A DNA stretch of 8,572 nucleotides from an uncultured Lachnoanaerobaculum sp. (GTDB lineage Bacteria; Bacillota; Clostridia; Lachnospirales; Lachnospiraceae). The notes beneath the pieces are model-generated. The model was not told where the DNA came from. It did no database searches and saw nothing but the letters and a program-made list of their open reading frames with translations. Positions 5,552 through 8,572 of the stretch are shown here, one piece after another (the first letter of the stretch is position 1; each line of letters starts with the position of its first letter). The translations under genes and the position numbers were made by a program. Where the stretch lies: the NCBI GenBank assembly GCA_938041725.1, contig CALISX010000589.1, positions 1-8,572 of the forward strand, in the 5' to 3' direction.

Positions 5552-6540
5552 GAATTGTGATTACCGGGGCGGCCTCTTTTTTGGGGCTGGCGCTGTGCCG
5601 GCGGTTTTCGGAAGCCGGAGACCGGGTATTTGCCCTGGTTCGTCCCGGGGCCAGAAACAAAAAGGCTCTTTTGGCCCTGGCGGATGCCTTCCCTGCCCTC
5701 CAGATCATAGAAATGGATGTGGGGGAGATGGCACATTTCCGGGAACATTTTGATGTATGCCTGCACTTAGCCTGGGGGGGGATCGGAAGCCAGGGGCGGA
5801 TGGATTCTGCCATACAGGAGGTAAATGTGGCCAATACCAAGACAGTGGCGGCAGTTTGTGCCAGGCAGGGCTGTAAAAAACTGTTGTTTGCCGGCTCCCA
5901 GGCAGAATACGGCAATACCCTGCAGCGGGTGGAAAAAACCTATGGCAGGGACTGGCGTCTGAACAGGCTGCCTAAAATGGCAGAGGATTTCCCCCCCAGC
6001 CCTCTGTCGGAATACGGACGGGGGAAGCTGAAGGTATGGCAGGAGCTGTCCCGGCTGGGGGGAGATATGGAATATATGCATCTGCGGATTTTTTCCGTGT
6101 TTGGCAGGGGAGATCACGAAACCTCTTTGGTTGCCCATTGTATCCGGCAGATGAAAAGAGGAGAGAAGGCCTTGCTGGGAGAATGTACCCAGGCCTGGAA
6201 TTATCTTTATGAAAAGGATCTGGTGGAGGCGGTGTTTCTTTTGGCTAGCCTGCCGCCACAAAGGGGCCTGGCCAGGATTATCAATGTGGCCTCCCGCCGG
6301 ACGGATCTGCTCCGGGCCTTTGCCGCAGAAATCGGAGATTTTTATGGAGTCCCGGAGCTTTTGGAATTTCAAAAAAGAGAAGCGGGGGAGGAGGGGATTC
6401 CCTTTTTAAACCCCGACATTTCCCTGCTGGAAGGCTTTGGCTTCCAGGAAAAATTTTCCTTTTCCCAGGCCCTTCAAGATATGGAAAAAGATGCCTGGCA
6501 AGGGGAGCTTCAAAACAGTATGAGAACGAGGAATCTATGA
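5548..6540 (+). CDS. NAD(P)-dependent extended SDR (epimerase/dehydratase/ketoreductase family)
   Basis: The 330-residue protein is an extended short-chain dehydrogenase of the nucleotide-sugar epimerase/dehydratase family. The Rossmann motif ITGAASFLG (5-13) has Ser10 where many relatives have Gly, a variant I believe also occurs in reductase-type members. HLAWGGIG (73-80) and a Ser117/Tyr156/Lys160 set (GSQAEYG; SEYGRGK) supply the catalytic triad. RIFSVFGRGD (180-189) and NYLYEKDLVEAV (218-229) are family landmarks. Members act on NDP-sugars as 4-ketoreductases, epimerases or dehydratases. The ATG overlaps the preceding stop codon (ATGA), so translation is coupled to the TDP enzyme. Next to that enzyme and a C-methyltransferase, a ketoreductase or epimerase of a branched sugar is the best guess. 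The exact reaction cannot be read from sequence. A run of eight G (5774-5781) lies in the coding region. Confidence 0.85.
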   Translation: MRIVITGAASFLGLALCRRFSEAGDRVFALVRPGARNKKALLALADAFPALQIIEMDVGEMAHFREHFDVCLHLAWGGIGSQGRMDSAIQEVNVANTKTVAAVCARQGCKKLLFAGSQAEYGNTLQRVEKTYGRDWRLNRLPKMAEDFPPSPLSEYGRGKLKVWQELSRLGGDMEYMHLRIFSVFGRGDHETSLVAHCIRQMKRGEKALLGECTQAWNYLYEKDLVEAVFLLASLPPQRGLARIINVASRRTDLLRAFAAEIGDFYGVPELLEFQKREAGEEGIPFLNPDISLLEGFGFQEKFSFSQALQDMEKDAWQGELQNSMRTRNL

Positions 6541-7664
6541 AAAGATGTATTGTCTGCGGCAGCAAAATCAAAGGACTCTTTCAGATGGAAAATATGCCTG
6601 CCAGTGCCCAGAACATCCCCAGCCGGGAGGAGCTTGGGGGGGAGCGGGGGATCAGCATCAGGCTTTGCGCCTGCCAGGGCTGCGGTCTGGTGCAGCTGGA
6701 TTCCCCTCCTGTGGACTATTATAAGGATGTGATCCGGGCGGGAGGGTATTCTACCACCATGGCGGATCTGCGCCGGTCCCAGTACCGGGAATTTATAGAG
6801 CTGGCAAAGCTGGAGGGGAAAAAGATTGTAGAGGCCGGCTGCGGCAGGGGGGAGTTTTTAAAAATGCTTCTGCCTTTTCCGGTGGAGGCCTTTGGCATAG
6901 AGCATAAAAAAGATCTGGTGGAAATCGCCAAAAAGGAGGGACTTAGGGTGGAGGAGGATTTTCCCGAGGGACCGGAGCACAGGCTCTCCCATGGCCCCTT
7001 TGATGCCTTTACCTCCTTTAATTTTTTGGAGCATCAGCCCCATCCAAGGGCCTATCTGCAGTGTCTTTACAACAATCTCACCCCGGAGGGGTGGGGGCTG
7101 ATTACCGTGCCCAGCTTTGAATATATCCAGGAGCAAAACAGCTTTTATGAGATCATTCCGGATCATATTGCCTACTATACCGCTAAAAGTCTTACCCATG
7201 TGCTGCAGGGGGCAGGTTTTACTGTGGTGAAACAGGAAATTGTAAACCGGGATACCCATGCTGTGATTGTGAAAAAAAGGCCCCTGCCGGATGTATCCGG
7301 GATTTTGGGGAGAAAAGAGGCCATTGGTGCCGAGGTGGAGGCCCTGGTAAAGGCCGGAGAAAGGGAAGGAAAGAAAACAGCCATATGGGGGGCCAGCCAC
7401 CAGGGCTTTACCCTTTGCGCTGTAACCGGTATGGGAGATAAGATTTGCTACATCATTGATTCTGCTCCCTTTAAACAGGGGAAATTTGCTCCTGCTTCCC
7501 ATGTGCCCATTGTCTCTCCGGGAGAGGCCAGAGAAAATCCGGCGGATGTGATTGTGATTGTGGCGCCAGGGTATACTGCCGAAATCGCCGGTTTGATCCG
7601 AAAGGACTTCCCCGCCGGAACAGAGATCTATACCTTAAAAACAGACCGGCTGGAAAAACTGTGA
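6537..7664 (+). CDS. SAM-dependent C-methyltransferase, TylC3-type three-domain architecture
   Basis: This 375-residue protein shows the three-part layout of sugar C-methyltransferases. It starts with a small zinc-binding module (Cys4-x2-Cys7 and Cys46-x2-Cys49, with an extra Cys44). A Rossmann methyltransferase domain follows, with SAM motif I EAGCGRGEF (99-107), a post-motif FNFLEH (161-166) and DHIAYYT (209-215). The C-terminal domain carries WGASHQG (284-290) and the signature IIDSAPFKQGKFAP-x3-VPI (306-325). In characterised relatives such as TylC3 this architecture methylates a carbon next to a ketone on a 4-keto NDP-sugar, and the Glu-His pair lies near the active site. Its ATG overlaps the SDR stop (ATGA), and GAGGA precedes it. 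Architecture is clear. The acceptor and methylated position are inference; related three-domain proteins of unknown substrate also exist. Confidence 0.87.
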   Translation: MKRCIVCGSKIKGLFQMENMPASAQNIPSREELGGERGISIRLCACQGCGLVQLDSPPVDYYKDVIRAGGYSTTMADLRRSQYREFIELAKLEGKKIVEAGCGRGEFLKMLLPFPVEAFGIEHKKDLVEIAKKEGLRVEEDFPEGPEHRLSHGPFDAFTSFNFLEHQPHPRAYLQCLYNNLTPEGWGLITVPSFEYIQEQNSFYEIIPDHIAYYTAKSLTHVLQGAGFTVVKQEIVNRDTHAVIVKKRPLPDVSGILGRKEAIGAEVEALVKAGEREGKKTAIWGASHQGFTLCAVTGMGDKICYIIDSAPFKQGKFAPASHVPIVSPGEARENPADVIVIVAPGYTAEIAGLIRKDFPAGTEIYTLKTDRLEKL

Positions 7665-7677
7665 AAGGGAAGGGAAT

Positions 7678-8572
7678 ATGAAAGCATTTGTCATGAAGGA
7701 GCGGGGCGCGGCAGGATTTATGGAACTGCCGCCCCCTGTTTTAGAGGATGCCTATGGGGCCGTTTTAACCCCCATTGCCCTGTCGGTATGTACCTCGGAT
7801 GTCAATACAGTATATGGCACCGGCTCCCAAAAGCCAAAAAATCTGATTTTAGGTCATGAATGTCTGGCCCGGGTTTTAAAAACCGGAGACAGGGTGCGGT
7901 ATTTTGCCCCTGGGGATCTGGTGCTGGTGCCCTCCATGACCCCGGATTTTTCCAGCCGGGAAATTCAGGAGGGGAATTTTTTGCACGCAGGCGCTCCCTT
8001 TAGCGCCAATGCCCTGGGGAGGAGCCTGGGAGGCGTGTTTGCAGAAGAATTTCTGTTAAGGGACGCAGATCTGAATCTGGCCAGACTGCCAAAGGATATG
8101 GATTATAAGGATGCTCTGATGTGTGTGGACATGGTAACCACAGGTTTTAGCGGGGCCCAGGAGGCGGAGATTGTTTTTGGAGACATGGTGGTGGTGCTGG
8201 GCATCGGGGCTGTGGGCCTGATGGCTGTTTTAGGGGCTTCCCTTTCCGGTGCGGGACAGATCATTGCCGTAGGCACCCGGAAGGCCTCCATCCCTTTGGC
8301 TTTAGAATTTGGAGCCAATGCAGTGCTTTCCTACCGGGACACCAATATTACAGAATATGTTTTGCAGGCCACCCAGGGACGGGGGGCCGATGTGGTGATT
8401 GTGTGCGGCGGCAATGAGGCAAGCTTTGCCTCCGCCATAGATATGGTGCGCTATGGCATTGGCCGGGTGGTGAATGTCAAGCATTTTCCCGGAGAGGGAG
8501 ACATCCCCATTCCCAAATTTTCCGGCGGCAGGGGCATGGCAGGGAAAACCGTGAAGCTGGAGCTGGGAAAGG
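7678..8572 (+). CDS. Zinc-dependent NADP(H)-type secondary alcohol dehydrogenase (3' truncated by window)
   Basis: The frame opens at the ATG at 7678, preceded by AAAGGGAAGGGA, and stays open to the window end: 298 codons of an expected roughly 350. It resembles the Clostridium beijerinckii/Thermoanaerobacter brockii secondary alcohol dehydrogenases throughout: CTSDVNTVY (38-46), LGHE (58-61), DMVTTGFSGA (151-160) and VLGIGAVGLMAV (173-184). Catalytic zinc ligands would be Cys38, His60 and Asp151, with Glu61 nearby. NADP determinants look conserved: Gly199, Thr200, Arg201 and Tyr219 correspond to Gly198, Ser199, Arg200 and Tyr218 of the T. brockii enzyme as I remember it. The family interconverts methyl ketones and secondary alcohols. 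Two expected residues differ: the proton-relay His (H42) is Asn43, and the pocket Trp (W110) aligns with Asn111. It starts 13 bases after the methyltransferase stop, so it belongs to the operon. A changed, more polar substrate is inferred. Confidence 0.9.
   Translation, partial: MKAFVMKERGAAGFMELPPPVLEDAYGAVLTPIALSVCTSDVNTVYGTGSQKPKNLILGHECLARVLKTGDRVRYFAPGDLVLVPSMTPDFSSREIQEGNFLHAGAPFSANALGRSLGGVFAEEFLLRDADLNLARLPKDMDYKDALMCVDMVTTGFSGAQEAEIVFGDMVVVLGIGAVGLMAVLGASLSGAGQIIAVGTRKASIPLALEFGANAVLSYRDTNITEYVLQATQGRGADVVIVCGGNEASFASAIDMVRYGIGRVVNVKHFPGEGDIPIPKFSGGRGMAGKTVKLELGK

Noticed and set aside
1..8572. CRISPR array, tRNA/rRNA genes, insertion sequences or att sites
   Set aside because: No regularly spaced direct repeats with unique spacers, no tRNA-like cloverleaf, no transposase reading frame and no terminal inverted repeats were seen.

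Overview
The window looks like a chromosomal segment of a low-to-moderate GC Firmicute, most likely a gut Clostridia/Lachnospiraceae-type organism. I infer this from strong AAGGAGG ribosome binding sites, TTGACA/TATAAT-type promoters, a secreted NlpC/P60 hydrolase with clostridial-type cell-wall (choline-binding-like) repeats, and a secondary alcohol dehydrogenase of the Clostridium beijerinckii/Thermoanaerobacter brockii type. Genus cannot be assigned from the sequence alone.

Layout. Positions 1-83 (minus) hold the first 27 codons of a secreted protein, which is a clear signal peptide cut by the window edge. A 303-bp divergent intergenic region follows. It carries an extended -10 promoter for that gene and a near-consensus promoter (TTGACA, 17 bp, TATAAG) for 387-1556 (plus), a MalY/PatB-family PLP enzyme. 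This gene converges on 1598-3235 (minus), a secreted cell-wall hydrolase with a signal peptide, a Big_2-like Ig domain, an NlpC/P60 catalytic domain and about seven C-terminal wall-binding repeats. A second divergent region (3236-3607) separates the hydrolase from a plus-strand operon that runs off the right edge.

The operon (3608-8572+) has four tightly coupled genes: a thiamine-diphosphate enzyme of the acetolactate-synthase superfamily (647 aa), an extended short-chain dehydrogenase/epimerase (330 aa), a three-part TylC3-type C-methyltransferase (375 aa), and a zinc-dependent NADP(H)-type secondary alcohol dehydrogenase (partial). The first three are joined by 4-base ATGA stop/start overlaps, and the fourth starts 13 bases after the third.

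How the genes may work together. TDP-dependent two-carbon transfer, sugar-type C-methylation and SDR ketoreduction/epimerisation are the chemistries used to build branched deoxy sugars such as yersiniose-, aldgarose- or mycarose-like residues. A methyl-ketone reductase at the end of the operon would fit reduction of an acetyl branch to a 1-hydroxyethyl branch. I therefore infer an uncharacterised branched-chain sugar (or similar small-molecule) cassette, probably for a surface glycan. No nucleotide-sugar dehydratase or glycosyltransferase is visible in the window, so substrate and product are unproven.

Other points of interest are a 16-bp two-part hairpin inside the 3' end of the malY-like gene, a possible hydrolase terminator embedded in that same 3' end, and loss of the proton-relay histidine and the pocket tryptophan in the alcohol dehydrogenase.
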